A DNA stretch of 64,000 bases from CAVYUC01 sp963771595 (GTDB taxonomy: Bacteria > Bacteroidota > Bacteroidia > Bacteroidales > Prolixibacteraceae): the NCBI GenBank assembly GCA_963771595.1, contig CAVYUC010000035.1, forward strand, positions 1-64,000, read 5' to 3'. A program made the translations under genes and the position numbers. The notes under the pieces are model-generated. The model made no database searches. It was given only the letters and a program-made list of their open reading frames with translations, and was not told the DNA's origin. How positions within the stretch are numbered: the stretch's first letter is position 1; each line of letters starts with the position of its first letter. Of this stretch, positions 29,065 through 38,113 are shown in pieces.

Positions 29065-30621
29065 CTATTTAAAAACTACAACAACACTTTTTATTCCGCT
29101 AAATAATGATTTCCACCAGTAATTAAAAACCGACTTTTTAACATTTCGTTCAACAGAAATCTCACCTTTTTGATACGAATCGCCTTCTGTATTGCTATTT
29201 CGGATGGCAATGGCATCAACAAAAAATGATTCGATTGGTTTTTCTGAATTATCCTCGCGATTGTACATAGTGAAATCCAGGTTTTCGTATTTAAAAATCA
29301 AATTTCCGGACGAGCCGGAGTAATTGTAACTGAAATCGAAAGCCAGCTGGTTGATATGTCCGCTGTTTATTTTTACTCCGGCGGAAGGATGCATCATCGG
29401 GTTGAAAATGCTGATTTGTGTCGGTTCGAGCGTGCCGCTGGCTTGATACGGTTCGTCGTATTTCACATTGGGAAAAATAAAATCGGCATTTAAAGTTGGC
29501 TGGTTCATTATATTGGCTTTGGCCGAAAGTTTTGTTTTGCCGGTAATCAGGCTGTCGATGTTACTTAAATTTACAATGGATGCCTGCAGATCATTAAAGG
29601 TAATATGACCGGCTTCATCCGCACCTTCAGCAAATTCTTCATATTTTATATTCCCGTTTTCTATAATTATGGAATCGCTGTGAAAAGCAACCGGCAAATT
29701 GTTTATCATATCCATCGGAAGTTTTGTATCCGGTTTTTGGGGGAATTCCAGACGCTTGTCGCGAAATACTTCCACCTCAAAATTTTTAATGCTGCATGCA
29801 CCGAAAATTATTGCAGTGTCTTGCAAAGCAGCTTTTAAGTCAATATTTTTTAACCTCAGGCTGTCAATGTTTATGTTTAACCAATCGGTTTGAACCCCGG
29901 TAACATGGCCAATTTCAAATTTTTTATGCGGCGAATCCATTTTTAGTCCGGCTATTGTTAAATCCGGTTCCTCCGAATTAAAACCAATGCGCTTGTACGA
30001 AAGTCTGTACAGCTTGTTTTTCATTTTATAACTGCCCTGTTTAATCATCGCTTCAATCCGGTTAAAATTGACACCTCCAAGCGAGTATTTACCTGCAGAG
30101 GCGCTGTCGGTGCTCAGTTTCCAAATGTCGAAATCGAGAACAGTTGTGAATGTTGTATCAGGTTTATTGTCGTTTTCGGTGAGCAGGTTAAATTCCAGTC
30201 CGGGCACTTCCAGGTGTTTTATTAACACTGTATTTTTTTTTCTGCCAGTGGTGTCGGATGAACTTTTCCCGCCGTCTTTTTTGTAGAAATTAATTGTGGG
30301 ACCCGAAACCGTGAATTTATTCACTACAATTTCGTTACTGAAAATCAAATGGAAAAGATGAATTCCGGTAAGTTTTGCATTCGGAATAACCACATTATTC
30401 CCCGAACCCGGAGCTTTAAGTTCGGCTTCTTTTAAAATAATCTGCCGTTTAAACAGATTGGTTTCAATGTTCTGGCTGTTTAATTCGAGCGAAGCAAATT
30501 TTAATCCCCTGATATTTTTTTTAGCAAGGTGGGAAAATAAAAATGACCCGGCAACAATAAGGAAAACAACAGCGACGACAATTACGATTACTGTTATGAA
30601 AATACGTTTTGATTTTGTCAT
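29065..30621 (-). CDS. AsmA-like periplasmic protein
   Basis: This 518-residue protein has an N-terminal transmembrane anchor (residues 6-30). A long periplasmic region with AsmA/DUF748-style repeats follows (LRGLKFASLELNSQNIETNL-like start, IHLFHLIFSNEIVVNKFTVSGPTINFY). Like the 20.2 kb protein it is predicted to bridge the periplasm and transfer lipid. Having two such proteins plus TamB in 17 kb is notable. It is co-oriented with the DUF2254 and DUF3185-like genes. Confidence 0.72.
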   Translation of the reverse strand: MTKSKRIFITVIVIVVAVVFLIVAGSFLFSHLAKKNIRGLKFASLELNSQNIETNLFKRQIILKEAELKAPGSGNNVVIPNAKLTGIHLFHLIFSNEIVVNKFTVSGPTINFYKKDGGKSSSDTTGRKKNTVLIKHLEVPGLEFNLLTENDNKPDTTFTTVLDFDIWKLSTDSASAGKYSLGGVNFNRIEAMIKQGSYKMKNKLYRLSYKRIGFNSEEPDLTIAGLKMDSPHKKFEIGHVTGVQTDWLNINIDSLRLKNIDLKAALQDTAIIFGACSIKNFEVEVFRDKRLEFPQKPDTKLPMDMINNLPVAFHSDSIIIENGNIKYEEFAEGADEAGHITFNDLQASIVNLSNIDSLITGKTKLSAKANIMNQPTLNADFIFPNVKYDEPYQASGTLEPTQISIFNPMMHPSAGVKINSGHINQLAFDFSYNYSGSSGNLIFKYENLDFTMYNREDNSEKPIESFFVDAIAIRNSNTEGDSYQKGEISVERNVKKSVFNYWWKSLFSGIKSVVVVFK

Positions 30622-30686
30622 TCCTTAAATTTTTCAATTACCGGGCCTTTTTAAATTTGTCATGGCGTATGACAGCCTATCCTTGT

Positions 30687-30887
30687 CTATTTTTTCCTGC
30701 TAACTGTTAAAACAAGTCCTATAACAGCAACAACGGCGCTGATAATAACGGGTGTCCAGTTGGCGCTGCTCACAGCTATATCCATACCGAGAAAACTAAA
30801 ACTCTCAGAATTGCCCATGGCTTGTATTCCGAAAACGATAAGCCCGACAATTCCTAAAACCAGTAAAATAATTCCTGCAATTTTCAT
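30687..30887 (-). CDS. DUF3185-like two-helix membrane protein
   Basis: This 66-residue protein (MKIAGIILLVLGIVGLIVFGI...) has two hydrophobic helices separated by a short polar loop and a basic end (SRKK). It fits the DUF3185 pattern of small inner-membrane proteins. Function unknown. It is 65 bases upstream of the AsmA-like gene on the same strand. Confidence 0.65.
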   Translation of the reverse strand: MKIAGIILLVLGIVGLIVFGIQAMGNSESFSFLGMDIAVSSANWTPVIISAVVAVIGLVLTVSRKK

Positions 30888-31025
30888 AATGTTTGAATTT
30901 AAATGTTTGTATTATAAAAGTATGCCAATTATTTCTGAATTCGGTATAATTATCTGATTTAATTTAAATTATAAAGCTCGTAAAGCATGTTTCTATCTGC
31001 AGTTTATTAACTATAGTTGGGAATT

Positions 31026-31063
31026 ATACTCCCCATTCTGAGGTTTAATTCCTCAATTTAATT
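31026..31063. promoter_or_regulatory. Bipartite upstream motif (copy 2) with a third half-site
   Basis: TCCCCATTCTGAGG is followed about 20 bases later by TCCTCAATTTAATT; the arrangement matches 12684-12720 closely. A further TCCCCACTCTGAGA lies at 31108-31121. The rest of the 407-base gap 30888-31294 is AT-rich with nothing else I recognise. Confidence 0.45.
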
Positions 31064-31294
31064 GAAATTTTTTCAACTTTTGTTTTTTTCGATTTTTGTT
31101 GCATGATTCCCCACTCTGAGAAAATTAATCTACAAAAAGTTGTTATGGTATTCAATTGAATGTAAATGATATTTTGGTATTTGCTTTTTGTATTTTGCTG
31201 AATATCAAATTGCTGAATCGTTTATAGAACGAATCGCCATTTTTTGGCACCATTTTACAGATAGAGATTGAACTAATTTTAAAATACGAAAAAC

Positions 31295-31753
31295 ATGAGA
31301 ACAAAAAAATTAATTATAGCGGTACCAATTGTGGCTCTATTGTTTACAGGTACATTTTATTCCTGCAATAATTCGCCAAGGACCGCGGAAAATGAAACAG
31401 AAGAAGCTGTGAACGATACACAGGATGCCATGAACGATACACAGGCAAAAATTAACGAAGAAGTTCGTCAGCTAAATGATGATTTGAATGACATTTCTGT
31501 GGATGATCCGGATTTTTCGGCAAAAGTGGAAAGAGAAATAGATGATTTTGACCAGAGTCTGGAAGAGCTGGGAGATGATATAGATCGTGAAACCAGTGAG
31601 GCAGTGGAAAATTTACGCGAAAAAGGCCGTGATTTGAAAAAGAATCTTCAGGAATGGAGTGAAGATGCCGGAGATCAAACAGCAGAAATGGGTGACGATT
31701 TGGAAAGAGAATATAACGAATTTAAAGAATCAGTAAGAAATTGGGGAAATTAA
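31295..31753 (+). CDS. Probable lipoprotein, coiled-coil
   Basis: This 152-residue protein has a lipoprotein signal peptide with the lipobox FYSC (Cys at about residue 24). A very acidic, helical body follows with short repeats (NDTQDAMNDTQAKINEEVRQL, VEREIDDFDQSLEELGDDIDRETSEAVENL), likely a coiled coil. No specific family seen. It is upstream of the MscS gene by 90 bases and is preceded by the motif at 31026. Confidence 0.75.
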   Translation: MRTKKLIIAVPIVALLFTGTFYSCNNSPRTAENETEEAVNDTQDAMNDTQAKINEEVRQLNDDLNDISVDDPDFSAKVEREIDDFDQSLEELGDDIDRETSEAVENLREKGRDLKKNLQEWSEDAGDQTAEMGDDLEREYNEFKESVRNWGN

Positions 31754-31842
31754 TACACTTGTTCATTTTTGTAGGTTTAGTTAGATTTAAGCAGGATGGG
31801 CCGCCAGGTCTGCCTGCTTTTTCTGTAATATAAAAATCAAAT

Positions 31843-32757
31843 ATGAATTCCATAAACGACGCATACTCTGTAATCTCCGATAAAATTAGCAACTGGATTG
31901 AATCATTTGTCGCAATGTTGCCAAATTTTATTGTGGCAGTGCTTGTTGTTGTGGCATTTTATTTTATTTCCAGACTGGTAGTCGCTTTCCTTTCGAAAAC
32001 CCTTTATCATTTTTCACACAATGTTGCTGTAAACAAGCTCATCGAGTCGTTAACCCAAATTGCCATAATGACAATTGGATTGTTTGTGGCGCTGGGTATT
32101 CTCGACCTTGACAAAACTGTTACTTCACTGCTGGCAGGAGTCGGAATTATGGGACTGGCGCTTGGATTTGCCTTTAAAGATGCTCTGGCCAATTTTATTT
32201 CCGGAATTTACATCACGGTAAAAAGTACAGTTAATGTTGGCGATATTGTGAAGTTTCAGGATTACTACGGAACCATAAAAGCAATTGGTTTGCGTGCCAT
32301 TAAAATGACCACGTTTCAGGGACAGGAAGTAGTGATTCCCAACCGGCTGATTTTCGAAGAAGTATATACCCATTTTACCATTAACGGAGAAAGAAGAATT
32401 GATTTAAATGTAGGAGTCAGTTATGGCGATGACTTGCAGAAAGTGGAAGATCTGACGCTGGCAGCCATTAAAAAAATTGATTATCTGCAAAAAAATAAAC
32501 CCATTGATTTGTATTACCAGGAGTTCGGCGACAGTTCCATTAATTTCATAATTCGGTACTGGGTTGTTTTCAATAAACAAACCGATTACCTGAAAGCATT
32601 GCATGATGGTATAAAAAATATAAAAGCCACTTATGATGAAAATGACATTACCATTCCATTCCCGATTCGTACGCTCGACTTTGGAATTAAAGGCGGACAA
32701 ACTTTGTCGGAGATGAAAGTTAATCTGGCTCAAGGACAAAAATCAAATAAAAGTTAA
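31843..32757 (+). CDS. Mechanosensitive ion channel, MscS family
   Basis: This 304-residue protein has three transmembrane helices. The pore helix region is VTSLLAGVGIMGLALGFAFKDALANFISGIYI, and the MscS signature is VGDIVKFQDYYGTIKAIGLRAIKMTTFQGQEVVIPN. A C-terminal alpha/beta domain follows. It opens on membrane tension to release osmolytes. It is followed by two hemerythrin genes in the same direction. Confidence 0.93.
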   Translation: MNSINDAYSVISDKISNWIESFVAMLPNFIVAVLVVVAFYFISRLVVAFLSKTLYHFSHNVAVNKLIESLTQIAIMTIGLFVALGILDLDKTVTSLLAGVGIMGLALGFAFKDALANFISGIYITVKSTVNVGDIVKFQDYYGTIKAIGLRAIKMTTFQGQEVVIPNRLIFEEVYTHFTINGERRIDLNVGVSYGDDLQKVEDLTLAAIKKIDYLQKNKPIDLYYQEFGDSSINFIIRYWVVFNKQTDYLKALHDGIKNIKATYDENDITIPFPIRTLDFGIKGGQTLSEMKVNLAQGQKSNKS

Positions 32758-32778
32758 ATAATTTAAATCGTAAAGAAA

Positions 32779-33219
32779 ATGGCATCAAAAACAATTACTG
32801 AAGAACTAACCCGCCACCACGAAGAGATTCGTGATATCATAAAAGAAGTGAAAAACGACAATTCGAAATTTATTGTACTGAAAAAACATTTGGACGTGCA
32901 CCATGAGTTGGAGGAAGATTTGCTGCTCAGCCTGCTGAACAACAAAGATGACGTAAAGGATGATTCGCTGGAATCGCAGGAAGAACATTTTGTTTTAAAC
33001 ATTTTACTGCTCGACCTTGCCGATTTTCCAAAAGACAGTCCCCGGTGGAAGATAAAATTTGGTGTGCTCACGGAAATTATCCATCATCATTTAAGTGAAG
33101 AAGAGGAAGATTTATTTCCCGAAGCAGAGAAAACACTTTCCAAAGAAAAGCAAAATGAGTTAGGAGAACGCTTTGCAAAACTGAAAGAAAAAAGAATTAC
33201 CTTGATGTTGGAAACCTAA
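32779..33219 (+). CDS. Hemerythrin-domain protein 1
   Basis: This 146-residue four-helix protein has hemerythrin-type iron ligands: TRHHEEIRD, HLDVHHELEED, SQEEHFVLN and HHHLSEEEEDLFPEAE. The likely role is oxygen, NO or iron sensing or storage under stress. Its paralog is the next gene, 12 bases downstream. It starts 21 bases after the MscS stop. Confidence 0.88.
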   Translation: MASKTITEELTRHHEEIRDIIKEVKNDNSKFIVLKKHLDVHHELEEDLLLSLLNNKDDVKDDSLESQEEHFVLNILLLDLADFPKDSPRWKIKFGVLTEIIHHHLSEEEEDLFPEAEKTLSKEKQNELGERFAKLKEKRITLMLET

Positions 33220-33231
33220 ATATTTACTTTT

Positions 33232-33603
33232 ATGGAAAGCAAAACCATAACAAATATACTGGCTGAACACCAGGTGAAAATCAGCAGGTTAATTGATGAA
33301 CTGGAAGATGATCATTCAAAAATTGTGTTGCTGAAAAAGCACCTCGACATTCATCACGAAATGATTGACAAGTTAATACACACGCTGATGCTGAACGTAT
33401 TAATGACAGATATGGATGAAAATCCATCCCGGCCATCGGTGTGGAGTGAAAAACTGAAAATTTTGCGCGAAGTGGTGCAACACCATTTAAAAGAAGAAAA
33501 ACGCGATTTGCATCCACAGGCCGAAAAATACATCCCGGAAATTAAATTAAAAGAACTGGGCACTCAGTTTTCGCAGCTAAAAAGCAGCAGAATTAAGAAA
33601 TAG
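33232..33603 (+). CDS. Hemerythrin-domain protein 2 (shortened paralog)
   Basis: This 123-residue paralog of the preceding hemerythrin aligns at both ends (HLDIHHEM, LREVVQHHLKEEKRDLHPQAEKYI). It lacks about 20 residues in the middle, where the first copy has SLESQEEHFVL, so the third metal-ligand helix is shortened. A His in LIHTLML may partly replace it. The iron site may be altered or lost. A strong terminator follows at 33646-33692. Confidence 0.8.
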   Translation: MESKTITNILAEHQVKISRLIDELEDDHSKIVLLKKHLDIHHEMIDKLIHTLMLNVLMTDMDENPSRPSVWSEKLKILREVVQHHLKEEKRDLHPQAEKYIPEIKLKELGTQFSQLKSSRIKK

Positions 33604-33645
33604 AAAGGCATTTTATAATATTTACCCAGACACTAAAAATTATTT

Positions 33646-33692
33646 TGGCGTTGATATTTTGACTGAAAAGTAAAAATTCAACGCCATTTTTT
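33646..33692 (+). terminator. Intrinsic terminator of the MscS-hemerythrin unit
   Basis: TGGCGTTGA (33646-33654) pairs with TCAACGCCA (33678-33686) and is followed by a run of T. It lies 43 bases after the second hemerythrin stop. The A/T context may let it work in both directions. Between here and 33837 I see only weak short frames. Confidence 0.7.
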
Positions 33693-33837
33693 TAAAACTG
33701 TACGGCAGAAAGAACTGTACTTTTAAGTGAAATACCGTTCGCGGACACAGTACCAGGTATCATTCCGGAAACAATCAGTTTAAGTAAAGTATCCGCCAGA
33801 AAACCCATAAATGAACCACCGGCTGATTTTTAACTTG

Positions 33838-34786
33838 TTAAAATATTTTTTTCAGTTTCGAAACCATTAATTCCGACACTTGTTTTGCGCCGGAATCGTT
33901 AAAATGTGTGGCATCTTTCCAGAAATTTCTGTTTCCGGTTATACTGTCCGGAATGTAAACCACTTCAGCCAACTGACTGTAATATTCATTTAGCAGCGGG
34001 TATTTCAGGTGCGAACCCGACTCCGGCAAATATAAAAACAACACTTTGCAATTGTTTTGAGCAGCCAGTTCCACTATTTTTTCAAGGTAATGTTTTGAAT
34101 AGTTTAATTCGGTTTTGCGTACCAGTTCAGGCTTTGATTTGTTCAGGCGGTTTCTCCAGTTATTTGCGTTTTCCTTTAGCCACTCCCGGTCTGCAATAAT
34201 TTCAGAAGGGCGGTACCCAAATTCCGGAAAATCCGCTCCGGGTTTCGTAGTTTAAATTAAACAACCTGAATTTGAGGTATTCAAAACGAACTGCTGTTCC
34301 TTTGAAAACCGAAGCCGGGAAACGCTGGTTAAACAAAATAAAGGAGTTAAAAAGTTCGCGCGTATTGGCCAGGTACGGAAACACAGGATGACTCTTTTTG
34401 GGTTCATCTTCATATATTTCCACCACCAGAATTTCCGGATTTTTATGCTGAAAAAGGTCTTTCAGCATCACATACTGAACGTCTCTTCCGCGCCGGCAGT
34501 AGCCAAAATTTACCGCCTGAATGTCAGTGCCTGTAATCCGGCTGAGTTCATTTCCCACGAATTTATCCATAATTGCGCTGCCGGTTTGCGATGCGCCGGA
34601 AAATACAATATCAATATTTCGTTCGTCTTCAAAAATGCGGTTATAAATCCAGCTCGCTTTATCGTCGCATTCGCCCTTTACAAATCGGTAACTGAATTTT
34701 TCATCTACCGGAAACGAAAACAGCAAAATAATTCCGGCCAAAAACGGAAGAAGAAACACGACAACATATTGAATAAATTTTTTCAT
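33838..34786 (-). pseudogene. AlgJ/SGNH-like acetylation partner, frameshifted
   Basis: The intact frame (34786 to 34202) encodes an N-terminal transmembrane anchor (MKKFIQYVVVFLLPFLAGII) and an SGNH-like start (VFSGASQTGSAIMDK). It breaks near 34230 and continues in the next frame as YRPSEIIADREWLKENANNW... through to DATHFNDSGAKQVSELM, where the Asp-x-x-His of the SGNH/DUF1574 domain lies. Dropping one T from the TTTT run (34228-34231 region) joins the two parts into one protein of about 315 residues. It is paired with the MBOAT gene just upstream, as in alginate or polysaccharide O-acetylation systems. Real mutation or homopolymer error cannot be separated. Confidence 0.75.
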
Positions 34787-34789
34787 CTT

Positions 34790-36235
34790 TTAAAACTGAA
34801 AATAGATAAACTGCGGCGCCGATTTTAATACGCCTAAAAATAAAATCATCAGCACCAGCACGTAATAAAATCCCCATCTGGCAGGGGCAGGAGTATGTTT
34901 TACCAGTTCGGCAAAAGTTTTCTTGCCCATAAAATATTCAGTAATCAAAAACAGAGGAAATGCAAAAAGCAGCATTCTTGCCGGAGCTGTTAACCGGCCG
35001 GATTCCATCAAAAGCGAGCCAAAACCGGAGAAATCTGTTAAACTTTCATTGGCCAGTTTTCGGAGTAGCACCAAAACCTGGTGTCCTGATTCGGCCCTGA
35101 AAAAAAGCCATGCAAAATTAACAAGAGCAAAAGTTATTATTCCGCCCAAAATGTTTTTAATTTTCTTTGGAAGGCGAAACAAAGGCGAAACAATCTGTTC
35201 GGCGGCATAAAATACGCCATGTGCAAATCCCCAAATCAGAAACGTAATGTTTGCTCCGTGCCACAACCCCGATATTACAAACGTTATCAGAATATTTTTA
35301 AACCGGTTAAGTTGATTTACGCGACTTCCACCCAGTGGAATGTAAACATAATCGCGGAACCAGGTGGAGAGCGAAATGTGCCAGCGATGCCAGAAGTCGC
35401 GAAAAGAGCTGGCAAAATAGGGTGTGCGGAAATTTATCATCAGCTCAATCCCAAACAACCGGGCAGTGCCAACGGCAATATCGGAATAGCCGGAAAAATC
35501 GCAATAAATCTGGAATCCAAAAAGAACAGTTGCTGCAATAACTGCTCCGCTTCCGAAATTCTGCGGAGCTCCGTAAACTGCATCTGCCAGCGCGGCCAGC
35601 TGGTCGGCAATTACCATTTTCTTGAAAAACCCCCACAACATCAGTTTTAAACCTGAAGTTGCCTGTGGATAAGAAAAAACAGGTTTTACTTCAAACTGGG
35701 GAATTAATCTTTTTGCCCGTTCAATGGGACCCGCTACCAGCTGCGGAAAAAAAGCAACAAATGTGAAAAATGTCAATGCTGACTTTACTGGTACAATTTC
35801 GCGCCGGTAAATATCTATGGTGTAACTCAGGGTTTGAAAAGTATAAAAGCTGATTCCAACCGGAAGAATCACGTTTAAAGAATTCCAGCTGTTTTCAGTG
35901 AATGTGTTTCCGGTGAGGTGGTGGAGGGAATCAATAAAAAAGTTGAAGTATTTAAAAAAGAACAATATTCCCAGGTTAATGAACAGGCTGAGCAGTAAAA
36001 GCAATTTACGGCTTTGCTTTTTTTCAGTCAGAAACAACATTTTTCCAATAACAAAATCGGAAGCCGAACTGATAAAAATGAGAAACAGGAAACGCCAGTC
36101 CCACCATCCGTAAAATATATAGCTCGATACCAGAAGCACCCATTTTGAGAGGGTGTTTGAAAAAGCCGCTGATTTCCAGTAGATAACGAAAACGACAATC
36201 AGAAAAACAAGGAATGCTGCTGAATTAAAAAGCAT
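34790..36235 (-). CDS. MBOAT-family O-acyltransferase (AlgI-like)
   Basis: This 481-residue membrane-bound O-acyltransferase has about ten helices. The catalytic His lies in VISGLWHGANITFLIWG, and family motifs FPQLVAGPIERAKRLIPQF and YCDFSGYSDIAVGTARLFG are present. It probably transfers acetyl groups across the inner membrane to a periplasmic SGNH-type partner that modifies a polysaccharide. That partner is the next gene downstream (3 bases away), which is frameshifted. With the partner broken, the pair may be inactive. Confidence 0.93.
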   Translation of the reverse strand: MLFNSAAFLVFLIVVFVIYWKSAAFSNTLSKWVLLVSSYIFYGWWDWRFLFLIFISSASDFVIGKMLFLTEKKQSRKLLLLLSLFINLGILFFFKYFNFFIDSLHHLTGNTFTENSWNSLNVILPVGISFYTFQTLSYTIDIYRREIVPVKSALTFFTFVAFFPQLVAGPIERAKRLIPQFEVKPVFSYPQATSGLKLMLWGFFKKMVIADQLAALADAVYGAPQNFGSGAVIAATVLFGFQIYCDFSGYSDIAVGTARLFGIELMINFRTPYFASSFRDFWHRWHISLSTWFRDYVYIPLGGSRVNQLNRFKNILITFVISGLWHGANITFLIWGFAHGVFYAAEQIVSPLFRLPKKIKNILGGIITFALVNFAWLFFRAESGHQVLVLLRKLANESLTDFSGFGSLLMESGRLTAPARMLLFAFPLFLITEYFMGKKTFAELVKHTPAPARWGFYYVLVLMILFLGVLKSAPQFIYFQF

Positions 36236-36348
36236 TTCGTTTAATTTGCTTCGAAATTAGAAAAATACAGGTTCCTGTTAAAATAAAGGGACGCATAAGA
36301 AGCTAACAATTAATTGTTAATTGTTTATTGAAAAACTTGCACTACTGC

Positions 36349-36379
36349 TTGATTATTTATTAAAAAAGTCTTTTCTTTG
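36349..36379 (+). promoter_or_regulatory. Probable rpmB promoter
   Basis: TTG (36349-36351) and TTTCTTTG (36372-36379) are 20 bases apart, close to TTTG-N19/20-TAnnTTTG, with one mismatch in the -7 element. It would start transcription about 45 bases upstream of rpmB. Just upstream, AACAATTAATTGTT (36305-36318) is a perfect palindrome. Confidence 0.4.
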
Positions 36380-36428
36380 CAAGCCGTAAAAATAACGTGG
36401 TAGTAAGTACACTAAAGAAAATATAAAA

Positions 36429-36671
36429 ATGTCACGAGTTTGTCAGATAACAGGTAAAAAAGCAATGGTGGGCAACAATGTTTCCCACTCGAAACGCAGG
36501 GTAAAAAGGACGTTCGACGTTAACCTGTTCAAAAAGAAATTTTATCTTCCGGATGAAGATCGTTGGATCAATCTAACGGTTTCGGCTGCAGGTATCCGCA
36601 CCATCAACAAAAAAGGCGTGAAAGCTGCGCTGAAGGAAGCCAGAGAAAAAGGATTAATTGAAAAAATTTAA
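36429..36671 (+). CDS. rpmB: 50S ribosomal protein L28
   Basis: This 80-residue protein (MSRVCQITGKKAMVGNNVSHSKRRVKRTFDVNL...) is full-length bL28. It starts the rpmB-rpmG-DUF4295 unit, a typical Bacteroidota gene order, with gaps of 13 and 8 bases. The unit ends at a strong terminator (37062). Confidence 0.97.
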   Translation: MSRVCQITGKKAMVGNNVSHSKRRVKRTFDVNLFKKKFYLPDEDRWINLTVSAAGIRTINKKGVKAALKEAREKGLIEKI

Positions 36672-36684
36672 AAAATCGTGAGTA

Positions 36685-36873
36685 ATGGCTAAAAAAGGAA
36701 AAGGCAACAGAATTCAGGTAATTTTGGAATGCACCGAGCACAAAGACAGCGGATTGCCCGGTACTTCACGATATATTACCACCAAAAACAGGAAAAATAC
36801 CCCTGAACGTTTGGAAATAAAAAAGTATAACCCGATATTGAAAAAGGTAACCGTTCACAAAGAAATTAAATAA
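36685..36873 (+). CDS. rpmG: 50S ribosomal protein L33
   Basis: This 62-residue bL33 has MAKKGKGNRIQVILECTEHK, SRYITTKNRKN and the C-terminal LKKVTVHKEIK. The zinc-ribbon cysteines are reduced to one, so it is a largely Cys-lacking form. It lies 13 bases after rpmB. Confidence 0.97.
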   Translation: MAKKGKGNRIQVILECTEHKDSGLPGTSRYITTKNRKNTPERLEIKKYNPILKKVTVHKEIK

Positions 36874-36881
36874 GATAAGCT

Positions 36882-37034
36882 ATGGCAAAGAAAGCAGTTG
36901 CAACATTACAAAAAGGTGCCGGTAAAGGCTATTCCAAAGTAATTAAAATGGTTAAATCAGATAAAACCGGTGCTTATACATTTAAAGAGGAAATTATTCC
37001 GAATGACAATGTAAACGGTTATTTCAAGAAATAA
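36882..37034 (+). CDS. DUF4295 protein
   Basis: This 50-residue basic protein (MAKKAVATLQKGAGKGYSKVIKMVKSDKTGAYTFKEEIIPNDNVNGYFKK) is the Bacteroidota-specific DUF4295 product, nearly always downstream of rpmG, and probably ribosome-associated. It starts 8 bases after the rpmG stop. Confidence 0.92.
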   Translation: MAKKAVATLQKGAGKGYSKVIKMVKSDKTGAYTFKEEIIPNDNVNGYFKK

Positions 37035-37061
37035 AATCAAAAATATTGCATATTGGTAAAG

Positions 37062-37091
37062 AAGCTTTCATCTGGTGGTGAAGGCTTTTTT
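37062..37091 (+). terminator. Terminator of the rpmB-rpmG-DUF4295 operon
   Basis: AAGCTTTCATC (37062-37072) pairs with GGTGAAGGCTT (37077-37087) in an 11-bp stem with two G-T pairs. A T tract follows directly. Confidence 0.8.
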
Positions 37092-37159
37092 GCATTCTGA
37101 CTGATATTGTCAGGTTTACCGGAATTTGCTAATTTAGCCACTAATAATCAAGAAAGAAA

Positions 37160-38113
37160 ATGGCATTATTCGGAAGTTTTACAAGAAATAAAAAAGAAAA
37201 CCTCGATGAAGGTCTTTCCAAAACCAAGGAAAGTGTGTTCAAAAAGCTGGGGCGTGCGGTTGCAGGTAAAACAAAAGTTGACGATGAAGTGCTTGACAAC
37301 CTCGAGGAGGTTTTGATTTCATCGGATGTTGGCGTGGACACCACAATAAAAATCATTCGCCGGATTGAAGCGCGTGTTCTTCGGGATAAATATATGAGCG
37401 TTAGTGAGTTGAATAATATCCTTAAGGAAGAAATTGCGGCTCTTTTGGAAGAAAACAATACGGAAGATGTTTCAGGTTTTGAACTTCCGGAAACGGCCAG
37501 ACCTTATGTGATTATGGTAGTTGGCGTTAACGGTGTTGGAAAAACAACTACAATCGGGAAACTGGCCTATCATTTTAAAAAAAGCGGCAAATCGGTGGTT
37601 TTGGGCGCTGCCGACACTTTCAGGGCTGCAGCTATCGAGCAGCTCGAAATCTGGGCCCACCGTGTGGATGTTCCTCTGGTAAAACAAAAAATGGGTTCCG
37701 ATCCGGCTTCTGTGGCGTTTGACACCCTTTCTTCAGCAAAAAATAAAAATGCCGATGTGGTAATTATTGATACTGCAGGCCGGTTGCACAACAAAATAAA
37801 TCTGATGAATGAATTGTCCAAAATTAAAAAGGTTATGGACAGGATAATTCCGGGGGCGCCGCACGAAGTGCTGCTTATTTTGGATGGTTCAACAGGACAG
37901 AATGCCTTTGAACAGGCCAAGCAATTTACAAAAGCTACCGAAGTTACTGCACTTGCGCTTACCAAACTCGACGGTACAGCAAAAGGGGGAGTGGTAATTG
38001 GAATTTCAGACCAGTTTAAAATCCCGGTGAAATATATTGGAATTGGCGAAAAAATGGAACACCTGCAGATTTTCAGGCGCCGCGAATTTGTCGATTCTCT
38101 TTTTTCAACATGA
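37160..38113 (+). CDS. ftsY: Signal recognition particle receptor FtsY
   Basis: This 317-residue SRP receptor GTPase targets nascent membrane proteins to the translocon. It has a short N-terminal region (no long acidic A domain), the NG core, a P-loop GVNGVGKTT (about 122-130), DTAGRLHNK and TKLDGTAKGG (G4). Its stop overlaps the start of the next gene by 4 bases (ATGA). Confidence 0.96.
   Translation: MALFGSFTRNKKENLDEGLSKTKESVFKKLGRAVAGKTKVDDEVLDNLEEVLISSDVGVDTTIKIIRRIEARVLRDKYMSVSELNNILKEEIAALLEENNTEDVSGFELPETARPYVIMVVGVNGVGKTTTIGKLAYHFKKSGKSVVLGAADTFRAAAIEQLEIWAHRVDVPLVKQKMGSDPASVAFDTLSSAKNKNADVVIIDTAGRLHNKINLMNELSKIKKVMDRIIPGAPHEVLLILDGSTGQNAFEQAKQFTKATEVTALALTKLDGTAKGGVVIGISDQFKIPVKYIGIGEKMEHLQIFRRREFVDSLFST

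Noticed and set aside
33692..33808. Short minus-strand frame of 38 codons after the hemerythrin terminator
   Set aside because: Overlaps the terminator tail and has no recognisable features.
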